A stretch of DNA of 64,000 nt, taken from Haliotis asinina (Eukaryota > Mollusca > Gastropoda > Lepetellida > Haliotidae). This document shows positions 29,522-41,181 of this stretch, piece after piece. The notes below the pieces were generated by a model, which saw only the letters and a list, made by a program, of their open reading frames with translations, had not been told where the DNA came from and made no database searches. Every line of letters starts with the position of its first letter. Positions within the stretch are counted from its first letter, which is position 1. The position numbers and the translations under genes are program-made. Location: the NCBI RefSeq assembly GCF_037392515.1, contig NC_090291.1, forward strand, positions 19,322,001 through 19,386,000. Direction: 5' to 3'.

Positions 29522-30535
29522 ATGTCTTCAACAGTGCGAGCATGTGTGATTATTCTGGTTTGTGTCGCCCTCTGTGCTGGCCAAGGCCGGAGACCGAGGA
29601 GGTTCAGAATAATCAGATCAGGCTTGATTGCCTCTTCAGACTGTCACCAAGTGTTCAATGCCACCTCCCACGATGGGTTCTGTGCTTCATATGGTACGTA
29701 ACAGTAACACAAATGTTTTATTTGGTGATCTTTATTTCATTTTGGTTCTTTTGTATTGTTACCAATTTATTATACATACATGCATTCGTATATTTATTAA
29801 TTATGCAAAATATTAATGTGAGCACTCAGCAATATTCCAGTTTTATGTCTGGAAATGTCTGAACAAAACAATCAAAAACCCAGTGATCAATATCATGAAC
29901 ATCAATCTACGCAAAAAGGTACAAACTAAAATATTTTTATCAATTACATTTGGTAGTTGACTGGATGTACAAAAATACACGAGCTTCTTATATATTTGTC
30001 AATTGTATTTTTAAATATGAACCTCAACAACAGGTAAAATATATATCATATTTTACAAACTCAACTAAAACGTATGTATGGCATACGTGGAGTATTTCTG
30101 TAACATGTGAAACATGACTGATGTCTGTACGAATACACATAGTTGTGTAGAATAGTACCTGGATATTTTGTATAGGTCCCAGGGTAGAATAGGCCTTCAG
30201 CAACCCATGCTTGCTGTAAGAGGCGATTATGCTTGACTCGCTGACATGGTTGACACATGTCATGGGTTCCCAATTGCTCAGATAGATGCTCATGTTGTCG
30301 ATCACTGGATTGTCTGGTCCAGTCTCTATTATTTACAGACCGGTGCCATATGGCTGGAATATTGCTGAGTGTGGCGTAAAACTAAACTCACTCACTTACT
30401 CATTCACTCCTGGATGTTTTCTTTTGCACAGTTAACGATTGCGGCGACATCATCCGGACCCCTCAGTTCCCCGAGGCCGTCACCTGTGGTGGGTGTATAT
30501 TTTCCTGGATGGCCCTCTGCAACCAGTCCGGATGA
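29522..30535 (+). CDS. Secreted six-cysteine peptide 2 of the array
   Basis: Exons 29522-29693 and 30432-30535, phase 1, give 91 residues. The signal peptide is STVRACVIILVCVALCAG. The strongest basic stretch of the family follows (GRRPRRFRIIRSGL). Cysteines are C41, C54, C61, C76, C79, C87, with the same spacing as copy 1. An N-glycosylation site, NAT, lies between C1 and C2. The second exon has CGDIIRTPQFPE and CGGCIFSWM, ending CNQSG. A TATATATA box lies at 29477-29484 and AATAAA at 30810-30815. The start was chosen because it gives a complete signal peptide 38 bases after the TATA box. The intron (738 bases) carries an R2 repeat that ends just before the acceptor region. Confidence 0.87.
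30167..30405 (+). repeat. R2 repeat in the intron of peptide gene 2
   Basis: From TATAGGTCCCAGGGTAGAAT to the (ACTC)n tail, about 27 bases before the exon 2 acceptor. Confidence 0.85.
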
Positions 30536-30930
30536 GGATGACTCAAGATGCTCAACCCCATAAACGTCTTCAGTTCGTCTTCGCTTCTTGCCCAGCTCAG
30601 TAGCACTCCATAATCGATTGCCTGTTAGCCCCGAGTACATAGACCGATCAACCAACTGTTATGTCATTACGCCATATGTAAGTCTGAAGGGCAAAGCAGT
30701 GATAATGTTGTTATTTCCTTCATGCACACGTACTCACTTTCATATACATATATTCACTTTATGCCCGTTACAGCATGACAAGGCGTAATTCGACGCATTC
30801 TGTTATATAAATAAACACATGTGCCGCCTTCAACTGTTTCATTATTTCGTGTTTGAGTGATTATGGTTTTATTCCGATTTTAGTCACGTGTCAGTAAGAT
30901 CACGACATGAACACCACAAATGGTCTCATT

Positions 30931-31006
30931 ACATACGTGGGGAATCGAACCCGGGTCTTCGGCGTGACGAGCGTACGCATTAACATCCGTGCTACCTTCA
31001 TAATGC
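30931..31006 (-). repeat. SINE S1 head fragment, reverse
   Basis: GTGGGGAATCGAACCCGGGT and CTTCGGCGTGACGAGCG are the complement of the tRNA-like head. The tail is missing. Confidence 0.8.
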
Positions 31007-31386
31007 AGAAGCAAGATACCATTGACTTAACGTTCAAGACTACTGACCTGAATTAATTAATTATTAATAAGTAGTAATTGTACCGTGTAGAGCGACCTTA
31101 TCGCTGTTAAAAGTTTCTTATCTTACCGTGCAAGGATTTGCTGATTTTTGGGAGTTCCAGTTTAATCTAAGTATGATGTATGCCTTGTCAGAACACTTCA
31201 CATTGAGGTAGCTATCTACAACCTGCGCCTCTACACGTGTACCACAATAAAATCTGAAATGCTGAAAAAACTCACTTATGCAATAGATCACTCACTGCAA
31301 CGGAGCGTCGTCATTTTCATTTTATATCAGTCCTTTTCATATGTTTATTTTAGAGTCATTCATAGACTGGATTCCGGTTAAAACAA

Positions 31387-31512
31387 GGGCGGTGGGGGTA
31401 GCTTAGTGGTTAAAGCGTTCGCTCGCCCATCTGAAGACCCGGGTTCCATTCCACATGGGTACAATATGTGAAGCCCATTTCTGACGTCCCCCGCCGGAAT
31501 ATTGCTAACTCA
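31387..31512 (+). repeat. SINE S1
   Basis: GCGGTGGGGGTAGCTTAGTG head well kept, tail cut after GGAATATTGCTAAC. The sequence after it (31555-31615) resembles that after the SINE at 33850. Confidence 0.85.
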
Positions 31513-31927
31513 CACCCTCGCCCCGGGTAAAACAGGTATTCGGCAACCTTTATGTATTTGATCGTAATCTCACTGTTTGTCCTGGTTCCACGACGTCCTC
31601 GTACCTTTCCAGAGGTTACTGAAATAGCAACATTTAGCCACATAAAATAAATATCTTGTTTCTCACTGTTCTGTAAAGAATGGGTAACTAGTTGGGATGT
31701 TACTTACATTTATTCATATTTTTTTCTGATTTTTTATACAATGTTAGTCGAAATCTTGGAATGCCGGAAGTTGAGACGGATTTCGGATGTCTCTCGGCTT
31801 TATGCTCGAGAATTTACCAATGCAATAAAACAGTAGGGTCAGTCCAAATTTTAGGTTCGGATAATGAGAAAAAGGAAATGATTGTATGTGGTCATCTTGC
31901 AAAGGAACACTGATATTTTGTAAAAGT

Positions 31928-32146
31928 GTGAGTGAGTGAGTTTAGTTTTACGCCGCGAAATAAGTAAATATTCGGGTCTGGACCAGACAGTCCAGTGATC
32001 AACTGCATGAGCATCGGTCTACCCAATTGGGAACCGATGAAGTCTCAACCAGGTCAGCGAGCCTGACCGCCCAATCCCGTTAGTCCCATTTTACGACAGG
32101 CGTGGGTTATTGAAGACCAATATTCTAACCCGGACCTTCACGGATG
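31928..32146 (-). repeat. R2 repeat, reverse
   Basis: Starts GTGAGTGAGTGAGTTTAG and ends GGACCTTCACGG. A short internal part around the ATATTCCAGCTATAT block is altered. Confidence 0.85.
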
Positions 32147-32277
32147 ACATTTTGTAAGAAAAATATAAAGCACACCTTTACAATTAAGAGGCAAATCGAA
32201 AACCAAAAGAAGCTATGAAATAATACCAGCGCGCAAAAAAAACGTTTGAAGTGTTGCAAACCCTGTGAAACGTAGAT

Positions 32278-32536
32278 TGAGTGAGTGAGTTTAGTTTTAC
32301 GTCGCACTCAGCTATATGGCGACGGTCTGTAAATAAAGTCTGGACCAGACAATCCAGTGATCAACAACATGAGCATCGATCTGCGCAATTGGAACCGATG
32401 ACATGTGTCAACCAAGTCAGCTAGTCTGACCACCCGATCCCGTTAGTCGCCTCTTACGACAAGCATAGTCACCTTTTATGGTAAGCATGGGTTGCTGAAG
32501 GCCTATTCTACCCCGGGTCCTTCACGGGTCGTGAAA
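32278..32536 (-). repeat. R2 repeat, reverse, full length
   Basis: Complete from GAGTGAGTGAGTTTAGTTTT to CCCCGGGTCCTTCACGGGTC, and one of the best copies for defining the family. Confidence 0.92.
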
Positions 32537-33849
32537 CGTAGAATGCTCTGATTGCAGATGCATTGGTTGCCTAAACATACGCTCTTCGATGACGACAAGC
32601 TGTCCCACGCATTTCATTTATTCCATAATTTCACCACGGGAAACGTGGGTGGTCTAACCCTGGTGAGCAGCTACACACGCAGGCAGGCACGCAGGCACGC
32701 AGGCAGACAGGCAGGCAGGCAGTCACGCACGCACGTCTTCCCTGCACCCAAAGCTCAACTTTATACATTTCAAACTCATTTCAGTTATTTGATACAATCT
32801 TGTAACTTAAGCCGAGACCTAGTTTCCATTTGACTGCACCCCCGCACTTACAAAAGCACTTGATGTTGTTTTCGAGTACGTATGCCCACTACTGCACCGA
32901 AATGCACTTTTAACGACCCCATATGTGCAGTCTCGACATACACTTGCAATGTGCAATAGTGCATAAAACCAGCGGTGCACATGTGACTCATTTCACACAC
33001 AGACACAGCAATATAAATCAAACAAGAAATCTGAGCTACATCAAATGACACCGGTGTGGAAATTATGTATATATAGGATAAGCCACTTTTCAATACTGTT
33101 ATATAACATCCGTAGGGTGAGTGTTACGGAAGATCATACATACAGTAGTTTTGTTTAAACTGCTTTGCCTTTTGAAACAAATATATGTTACTGGTCGCTC
33201 AGATACAACTGAAAGCAGGTGGAGGAGGCAGGGAGTTCGATCCCCCTTGCGCCCTTGCTTTTGAGCTGCATGACAGCTACAAGCTTCATTGATATCATTT
33301 CCGGTTTTTTTGGAAGTTAGCATTAATAACCTGTCGGCCGTAATTCAGATCAACCTCATCAAAACAGACTTTAGTTGTTGGTAGAGAATAATCTGCGCCC
33401 TGTTGTAAATTCTATTTAAGACGCTAGGAACCGGACAGGGCAGGCAAACTATCGACAATCTGTATTGCCCACAAATTTAACTTAACGTGGTCACATTCAA
33501 AGTATTGCGATTGTTGCAAACTCTTACAGGTGCGGTAGGCAGAGCGAAGATAAGCCCACACAAGCTTTTGCAAAGATATTGTTCCACAATGTTTTCTTTG
33601 TGCATTAATCCCACCTTTTGTAAACATGTGTATCTTATCATGTATACCCACTTTTGGGAAAGAGCTAAACAACACTCCTATATTGACCAATATTGAAAAC
33701 ATGGGTACACCTGAAGTTTCTGAAATAAATAAACACAACGTATTTATTTTAGTTAATGTGTGAAAATAGAAGCAGTTGAACGGGTCAGAACACTTTAACG
33801 TAACAATGAATATATAATATGTTGATACTTGTCTCTGTTTATGAGGGAC

Positions 33850-33995
33850 TAGTGGGGTAGCCTAGAGGGTAAAGCGTTCGCTCGTCACGCCTAAGACCCT
33901 GGTTGGATTCCTGACATGGGTACAATGTGGCAAGCCCAATTCAAGTGCCTCTCGCTGTAATGTTGATGGAATATTGCTTAAAGCGGCTAACATTC
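33850..33995 (+). repeat. SINE S1
   Basis: AGTGGGGTAGCCTAGAGGGT head and a GGAATATTGCTTAAAGCGGC tail. Confidence 0.85.
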
Positions 33996-34893
33996 CTTTT
34001 GAGTCAGAAACGGACTGATGAAATGCAAATTTTATCATTGTACAAATTTGCCACATAAATATAAATAGTACACATGTTTATCGTTTACTAATACCCAACA
34101 GCTTTCTGATATTTGAAAATTTTCAGGACTCCATGTAATATTCTCCATCGTATTCTCACTCTTTGTCTTCGTACCACGAAGTCGTACCTCTGCTGTGTCA
34201 CATGCTGTCTTTATTCTTATTACTTAACAATACTATGCTTCACAGATATGTTTCGTAAGAAAACATGTCTATGATATGATTTAAATGAAAATTAAAACAA
34301 AATGACGATTCAAACAAATATACATATATATATATTCTACGTCGGAGCTCACGTCCGAGCGTACCCAATATCCAGTTATGGAAAGGAAAACCAATAATTT
34401 GTTCTTCATCAACGTTTCATGTCTTTGCCTTTGTTTCATCTTCAAATATCAAAGCCTTCAAATTCCCTACGATAAAAATGGGGAAGTAAAAATTTAATGT
34501 CAAATTGACATTCTTCCTTTTGCACAACTTATGCTGAAGTGTCTAGTTTTTCATTCACCATTAAAAATGTTCAGTCGTTTGAGAGCGATCTGATGAGTAA
34601 CTTTTGACACAGACTTTGAAGTGCAATGATAAAATGTCCCTAACTGACAACTACCATGACAGAAACATGCACTCCGTCAATGATATAGCGACCATGGCCA
34701 CTGTTTGGATCGTGATGTCCGGAACGCCTTGCTCACTTTACAGAGTCTGGTCAAACAGCAGGAAGTGTGTGATGTGATCTTCACAGACAGTTTGAACATA
34801 CATTTCCGCCTCAGATACGATGTATATAATGACGATCTGACTAGCAGTTGTCATTAACATCTTTTCTCAGCGTTAAAAAGCAAACACTATACA

Positions 34894-36186
34894 ATGGCAC
34901 GTCATCTGTTTGTGTGTGTGCTCCTACTGGTCTGCATTGCCCTCTGTGCCAGCCAAGGCCGACGACCAAGACCACTTAGAAATCTACGAACTGGATTCGC
35001 CGGCTCGGATGATTGTCAACAGTCTTTCAACGCTACCAAAAACCAGTTTTGCTCTTCTTACGGTAGGAATCGAATACTAAAGCCATTCTGATGATTTCTT
35101 GTACATTGTATCATTTACATAAAGCTGAAAACAGTTTCAAAGTACGGAATTCTTTATTTGAACCTCCGTTATATATATCCGCCATGTTCCGGATTGCCCA
35201 TGCCAACGTCTTGTTAAAATAGCCCTGTATTTAAGGTGTCTGTTTTCACTGAATCATGTCACGATCCCTTATATAGGAAACATCCCATCACGTTGTGTAC
35301 TGTCAAATATTCTTTACTTTACGTGTTTAGTAACAGCGTACGCCTCCAGGGAGCGGTTGGGTAGCTTAGTGGTTAAAGCGTTCACTCGTCACGGCGAACA
35401 CGCGGGTTCAATTCCCCAACACGTGTTCAATGTGTGAAGCCAATTTAGGTGTCCTCTGTCGTGTTTATGCTGCAATATTGCTAAAAGCGGCATAAAGCTT
35501 TACTCACAGTCAGCCTCTGTCTCATAAATGAGTATTAATTTACGCCGCATCCAATAATCATGGCTGGTCATACCAAGAATGGATTTTGAACTTTGACTGA
35601 TTTTGTTCAACTCATGGTAGTTATTTGACGTGACGTTTATGTCGAGCCGGGCCATACATATCATGAAGCTATATTGAATTAATTTGTGACGTCATTCCAT
35701 TGCCTGCTCGTTCCAGTACTGTTCAGGAATGAAGCGATGTGTACCAGTTTCAAATTGAAGACTTCATTTTGCCATTTGGCCATTTTTCCATTCACTTTTG
35801 ATAACAGAAATATTCCCAATGCTTTAAATGTAGTTTAAGTAAATCCTGGTAACTTTCCGATCCTTAAAAATAATGTGCCTCGTACCCTCCGGGACCTCGG
35901 TAATAATAGTTTAAGGAATGGAGATTTACTCGGACATTTCCCTATACATTACCAGGACCCAGGGTACATAATCAAACAGAAAGGAAAAATATATTACCTT
36001 GATGATCGAGGATTGGGCCCATTATGGGACCTATTTTGTATGATGATCACTCAAGTTAATCTTTCATCCACAGTTGACCAGTGTGGGGACATCATCCGCA
36101 ACCCCCAGTTCCCCCAGGCTGTGACCTGCGGGGGCTGCATCTTCACCTGGATGACTCAGTGCGGTCAGCCAGCAGGCAGAGGTTGA
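34894..36186 (+). CDS. Secreted six-cysteine peptide 3 of the array
   Basis: Exons 34894-35062 and 36074-36186, phase 1, give 93 residues. The signal peptide is HLFVCVLLLVCIALCAS. A basic stretch follows (QGRRPRPLRNLRTGF). Cysteines are C41, C53, C60, C75, C78, C86; the first loop is one residue shorter than in copies 1 and 2. It keeps the NAT glycosylation site of copy 2. Exon 2 carries CGDIIRNPQFPQ and CGGCIFTWM and has the longest tail after the last Cys (GQPAGRG). The TATA-like box is at 34823-34830 and AATAAA at 36493-36498. The 3' untranslated part holds a duplicated block of about 140 bases. The 1,011-base intron carries a SINE. Confidence 0.87.
35349..35505 (+). repeat. SINE S1 in the intron of peptide gene 3
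   Basis: Starts GGGAGCGGTTGGGTAGC, 286 bases after the splice donor, and ends in a TTTACTCAC-type tail. Confidence 0.85.
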
Positions 36187-36480
36187 GTCAGATAACAAGC
36201 CACTCCCGAATAACGCTGCATCGTCCCTGGACCACGAAATCGACAAAGAATTTTACAAAGCTTTATATTTTACCCGAACAATGATGACTTAATGAAACCT
36301 CGAAGACCGATTACAAGCCAGATGCTGAAAGAGGCTGAGTCAGATCACAAGCTAATCCTGAAGAACATTGCATCCTCTATGGACCACGAGAACGACAAAT
36401 AATTTCACTAATCTTTATATTTTTACCTCAATATTGATGAGTTAATGAAACTTTCAACTCCGATTTCAAACCAAATGCTG
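36187..36480 (+). repeat. Tandem duplication in the 3' end of peptide gene 3
   Basis: Two diverged copies (about 36181-36320 and 36337-36480) share GAGTCAGAT.ACAAGC, TGGACCACGA, TTTATATTTTACC and GATGCTGAAA. They lie between the stop codon and the poly(A) signal. Confidence 0.7.
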
Positions 36481-37621
36481 AAATGAATGATCAATAAAAT
36501 TATTGAAAGTACAGAAAAACAACTTTTTATTATTCAGTCTTGGATTTCGTGTAAGAATTCGTGCAATTTGGGCTTATCGTTAAGCTCAACTAAACGGAAA
36601 TGGAAACTGGGTAAGATTTAAGGTTGATTGCGTATCTTCATACACCATTCACAATATCAACCGCAAGTATATATACGCCACTCTCGACCATTTATAACCT
36701 GTGAAACTGCGGCGTAAAACAGCAAAAAGATAATGACTTGGTGGTGCTATGCTTGTAGCTGTTCACTTGGTAGCAGCCCCTCGAATAGCTGCAACAATGC
36801 TGGTGCGGCTTAAAGTAACATGTACCCACTTACTCACTTACTCTAGCTCACGGACAAACATTAGTTCATGTACCAGTATAAGTACATTTTATGTTGTCCG
36901 TGTCGTAATAGTGCTGACACATCGCTAAAATTCTTGGTCACATCATTAATAGCCACTCACTAGTGAATGTAAAGGAATGATTTGTGGCACGTCCAGCAAA
37001 AAAATATACACACCCATAAAGTATGGCATGCTATCCTTTGCGGGTTCACACGGAGCAATAAAATGTATAATGTCGGAATTATTGTACTTGACAATATACT
37101 CAGTTTCGTTAAATGAACCCCACTGAGTCCACAGCAGCCATGAAAAGATACCACGACAGGTGGTCTCTGCTGGCGTTTGATTGACATGGCGTCACATGTA
37201 AGACATGCACACACACATGCAGGCGGTCATCAGGCTGTGTTTTTCAGCAAAAGATACGCACCGCTAAAAATTAGAAGGAAGCATCGAAACATAATTTGAA
37301 CTGCTAGTATCATGCTTTATTACATATATATACTTGCATGTCCTTTACAGGATAACTTTGTTGAAGATTCATATTTCAATCGAAATTTACCATGCCTTGC
37401 TATGTATACAGTGTTCAAGCTACATTATCGCAGCTTGTGAACATACAAGTTTCAACCATAATAAATACTGGTTAATGTCATGAGCAACACCCCAAGTCTC
37501 GTGGTACCACCAAGTTAAGTTGGGACGTAATATAGAAGAATAGAAACAAAATGGAAACTTTGCGAGGAGTCCTAGGAGGCAATAAGTGCCTAAATGTATT
37601 GTATGACCCTGAGAGACATAC

Positions 37622-37900
37622 ATGTACGCACACACACAAACACACACACAAACACACACACACATGCATGTATGTATGTATGTATGTATGTATGTATGTA
37701 TGTATGTATGTATGTATGTATGTATGTATGTATGTATGTATGTATGTATGTATGCATGTATGTATGTATGTATGTATGTGTGTGTGTGTATGTATGTATG
37801 TATGTATGTATGTATGTGTGTGTGCGTATGTATGTATGTATGTATGTGTGTGTGTATGTATGTATGTGTGTGTGTGTGTATGTATGTAAGTATGTATGTA
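37622..37900 (+). repeat. (CA)n and (GTAT)n compound microsatellite
   Basis: About 45 bases of CACA units, then roughly 240 bases of GTAT with GTGT interruptions. The long Cys/Val/Tyr/Met repeat frames here are artefacts. Confidence 0.95.
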
Positions 37901-37917
37901 TGTATCTCTATGACTTA

Positions 37918-38063
37918 TTTATTATGTAACCATGCATGCATGTGTCTCTATCACTATTATTTATTATGTAACCATGCATGCATGCATGCATGTGTCTCTA
38001 TCACTATTATTTATTATGTAACCATGCATGCATGTGTCTCTATCACTATTATTTATTATGTAA
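37918..38063 (+). repeat. Short tandem repeat, three to four units
   Basis: Units contain TTTATTATGTAACCATGCAT then GTGTCTCTATCACTATTA. Unit length varies with the number of GCAT steps. Confidence 0.9.
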
Positions 38064-38084
38064 CCAATGAAGATCCACTTGAGA

Positions 38085-38270
38085 ATTGGTCTTCTTCGGC
38101 AACCCATGCTTGTCGTAATAGGCGACTAACGGGATCAGGTGGTTAGTCTTGCTGACATGATTAACACATATCTTCGTATCCCAGCTGTGTAGATCGATCG
38201 TCATGATGTCGATTACTAGATTGTCTGGTCCCAATTCAACTATTCGCAGACATTTGTCACATAGCTGAAC
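38085..38270 (+). repeat. R2 repeat, degraded
   Basis: GGCAACCCATGCTTGTCG, GCGACTAACGGGATCAGG and ATTGTCTGGTCC are readable. The tail is worn. Confidence 0.75.
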
Positions 38271-39070
38271 TAAAGCATCGCGAAACAACCAGCCATCCAA
38301 CCAACTTATATGCTGTTCAGACAAGCCAGCGCAGCTCTCACATGTAGATCCACTTACAACATGATCATATGTTTATACTCGTTCGTGTTTGCTGGATCAA
38401 TAATAACTGCATACAAGGTTTATAATGCATAACGCGACCTCAAGGGCTCTACGATATGTATGTGATGCTTGTATATAGTTCCTCAAATGGCTTAAAGTTC
38501 TTGTCTTCACGGGTCAGTCTTAAAGCTTATAACGAATATATATGTGCATTACACGTGTCACGATACACGATCTCTAAAAACCTCCGCTATTTCCTACTGG
38601 GAACTTGATTCAACGACGAAGTGTCAATAAAATACAATTAAAGAGTATTTATCTGTGTCCTTCCAGATGGTGAAAATATTGACAGTCGTGAAACGCTTTA
38701 GAAATGCTCTAAGAGCTGGTAGAGTTTTTCTCACGAAGATCATGTACCCGTATATGTCACAGGACATTGTCGTCATATCATTTGTCCATAAAATGAAATA
38801 CAAGTAAACGTAAGCCGTTACATGAGCGAGAAATAGCGTCTTACTTAAATAATATATGCCATGTCATGATCAGCTTCCATTCATGAAGTATATTTGAAGG
38901 CAAGTCTTTTGTGTTGAGCTTGAATACCCTTGCATTGAAGTTGGCCACCCTTTCTTGAAGGAGCCTACGTAAATGCATCAGGTTACGCCAGGGTTCGCAC
39001 AAGAGCAAAGTGTGGACAGACTTGAGAAAATCCAGGCTCAAACTGCTACAAGCCGATGGCCACATACAGC

Positions 39071-39073
<3 letters not shown>

Positions 39074-39130
<57 letters not shown>

Positions 39131-39131
39131 T
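39074..39131 (+). repeat. (ATC)n trinucleotide microsatellite
   Basis: About 19 perfect ATC units. It encodes Ile, Asp or Met runs in overlapping frames, none in a gene context. Confidence 0.95.
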
Positions 39132-39239
39132 ATCGAGCACGGAAATGACATCATGGGCGTTACGTCAACTGGTGCATCCTTACATGTAAACCAGTAGGGA
39201 GGTGGAAGGGTCGTGGTGTTATTTTTTGCGTTTTTGTTT

Positions 39240-39450
39240 GTTTTTGATGCCACACTCCGCAATATTCCAGATATTCAGCTTCGGCCTGTGAAAAATTAAG
39301 TCAGACAATCCAGTGATCAACACCATGAGCACTGATCTACGCAATCGGGATGCAATGACGTGTCAACAAGATCAGCCAGCCCGATCACACGATGCCAGTC
39401 GCCCCTTTCGACATGCATGGTTGCTGAAGATGAACTTAAACTCGGGCCGG
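39240..39450 (-). repeat. R2 repeat, reverse, degraded
   Basis: GCCACACTCCGCAATATTCC, CAGACAATCCAGTGATCAAC and ATGAGCACTGATCTACGC mark an old copy. Confidence 0.65.
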
Positions 39451-40171
39451 ATGTATCTTCACAAGACCATGAAATCCACTGACTGCTGTCATGTAAAGGG
39501 GCGATGACCTTCGTTATCACGCCAGACATCTCTTCCAGACTGAACGTCAATACCAGCAGGACAACATCATTCCCAGTTCAATCAGAGGCAATGACATTGT
39601 TGTGCAACCCTGGCATGGGATGGTGTCTTCATACTGAACTACAGACACTTCAGACGATGATCGAGAATAGGAAAATCATCATCGACTTGTCAGCGAGGAA
39701 CGGAATTCCTAAATCTCCTTCGATGAGAGTCTCGTATCACAGCTAATGGAGGTTACACACACTAATTACTGACTGACACCTTCCATTTGTCACACCCTTT
39801 TTCGTTTTCTTACGAAATAATATCCATGTTTTTTATGGTTAAATATGCTAGTGCTGACGATTTATTCTTCCTTTATAATGCTTAATGGACATGTTCAGGG
39901 CCACCTTTCAGAAAGCACTGAGGTGATCGTAAGTCAGAAGGGAAACCCTAGAGCAATGTTAGAGAATGGGAGTTAAGGTTAACCTTTGTAGAGGCTTTGT
40001 ACAAACCCCTGAACAATATTTCAGTAATACAAGTTTGATAGTTGAAATTCGGAAAGGGTAATGTATATACGTTTACCACCTCAGTGAAACTCCGCCACGA
40101 ATACCTGGACAAATTGTCATTCTCAATCTTTAAAACTCCCCATTATTGGTATTGTGCTGACACAGCAACAA

Positions 40172-40215
40172 ACGTAAGTGAGTGAGTGAGTTACAATGTA
40201 ACGTAACACCAGCAA
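40172..40215 (-). repeat. R2/S1 tail fragment, reverse
   Basis: AGTGAGTGAGTGAGTTACAA with a worn AACACCAGCAATAC. Too short to assign to one family. Confidence 0.4.
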
Positions 40216-41181
40216 TACAACAAATTCAACAAATACAACAAGGGCAATTAGTGGGACCGCTATCGTAAGTTTTTGAAATATTAGTTAGAAAATATTTTAC
40301 TCACAGGCTAAAATTCGCTGCACCTGTACTTTCTCAGGTCATTAACACATGTACAAATCAGAACAATTCGTATATATGAAATGTTTACTTGATCATCGCA
40401 CTGTTTCCTGTATGAGATGACGATCACAATATTTACGCGTGGCCACAGAGAACAAAAACAATATACGATTCAACCAATGCAAACTAACCATTACAATGTG
40501 TTACAATGTCCTCTAGCCACATACATTAAGTAAACTAACGGCAAGAGAAACAATAGCATGTCGAAATCACTGATATTAGAAAATGACTTACCACTATTGT
40601 GAAAAAGGAAAGTGAATTTTAATGACAGGTGTATGGGCCAAATAATTCTTACCTTCTTCTGAGTAGCATATATTTACATATACTATAACAGTGTGAATCT
40701 ATGACAAGGACACATACCATGTTCTGCCTAATCAAGCGTCATGCAGACTGCAGATCATTTAATTTCAAAGCCATTTCCGTGTTTACACTGCATGCATGCA
40801 CGGTTCAATTGATTGAACTAATATAAAATAACTAATTGATATATTTATTGATATAAGTTTCACATAATGGCAATATATTGTATCAAATCTCTTCGTGGTT
40901 TTACTCTCCCATAGTTTATGATAGTTGTTGTTTAACAATGATGCATCATCATTTGCCTAAAGATGCGCTTCCCAAACTAAAGGATGGACCAGGAAGATGT
41001 TGCTGCATTAACTGATCGCTGCAATCACGCTGAGTGAATGTTGCAGTGATGCACACCGACAAAGACCCCTGATGGTCCTTAATCCCTATGTGTAAGGCGT
41101 TCCCCGTAAGCTATTCGTATAAATATAAGACATTCTCTTACGCACATTATCGACTTCTCTCGGTGTATTTCTTCTGCAACC

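Larger units (their letters stand above)
30536..34822. other. Intergenic region peptide gene 2 to 3
   Basis: Repeat-rich and without a supported gene: SINE copies at 30931, 31387 and 33850, two reverse R2 copies at 31928 and 32278, and a (GCAG)n-like tract at about 32680-32722. The frames at 31692-31913 and 33424-33738 show no recognisable motif. Confidence 0.5.
36500..41117. other. Intergenic region peptide gene 3 to 4
   Basis: No supported gene. Contains the long (GTAT)n tract, a short tandem repeat at 37918-38063, R2 copies at 38085 and 39240, and an (ATC)n tract at 39074-39131. An open frame at 39504-39746 shows no signal peptide or domain. Confidence 0.5.

Noticed and set aside
35875-36186. 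A 103-codon frame starting in the intron of peptide gene 3 and running into exon 2
   Set aside because: The intron part has no signal peptide or similarity, and exon 1 with a proper signal peptide joins exon 2 in the same phase as in the three paralogs. An intron-retained product is possible but unsupported.
37551-38146. Long Cys/Val/Tyr/Met repeat proteins
   Set aside because: Translation of a (GTAT)n microsatellite in overlapping frames.
39504-39746. Open frame of 80 codons between peptide genes 3 and 4
   Set aside because: It lies at the edge of a degraded R2 copy, with no domain, signal peptide or splice sites that fit.
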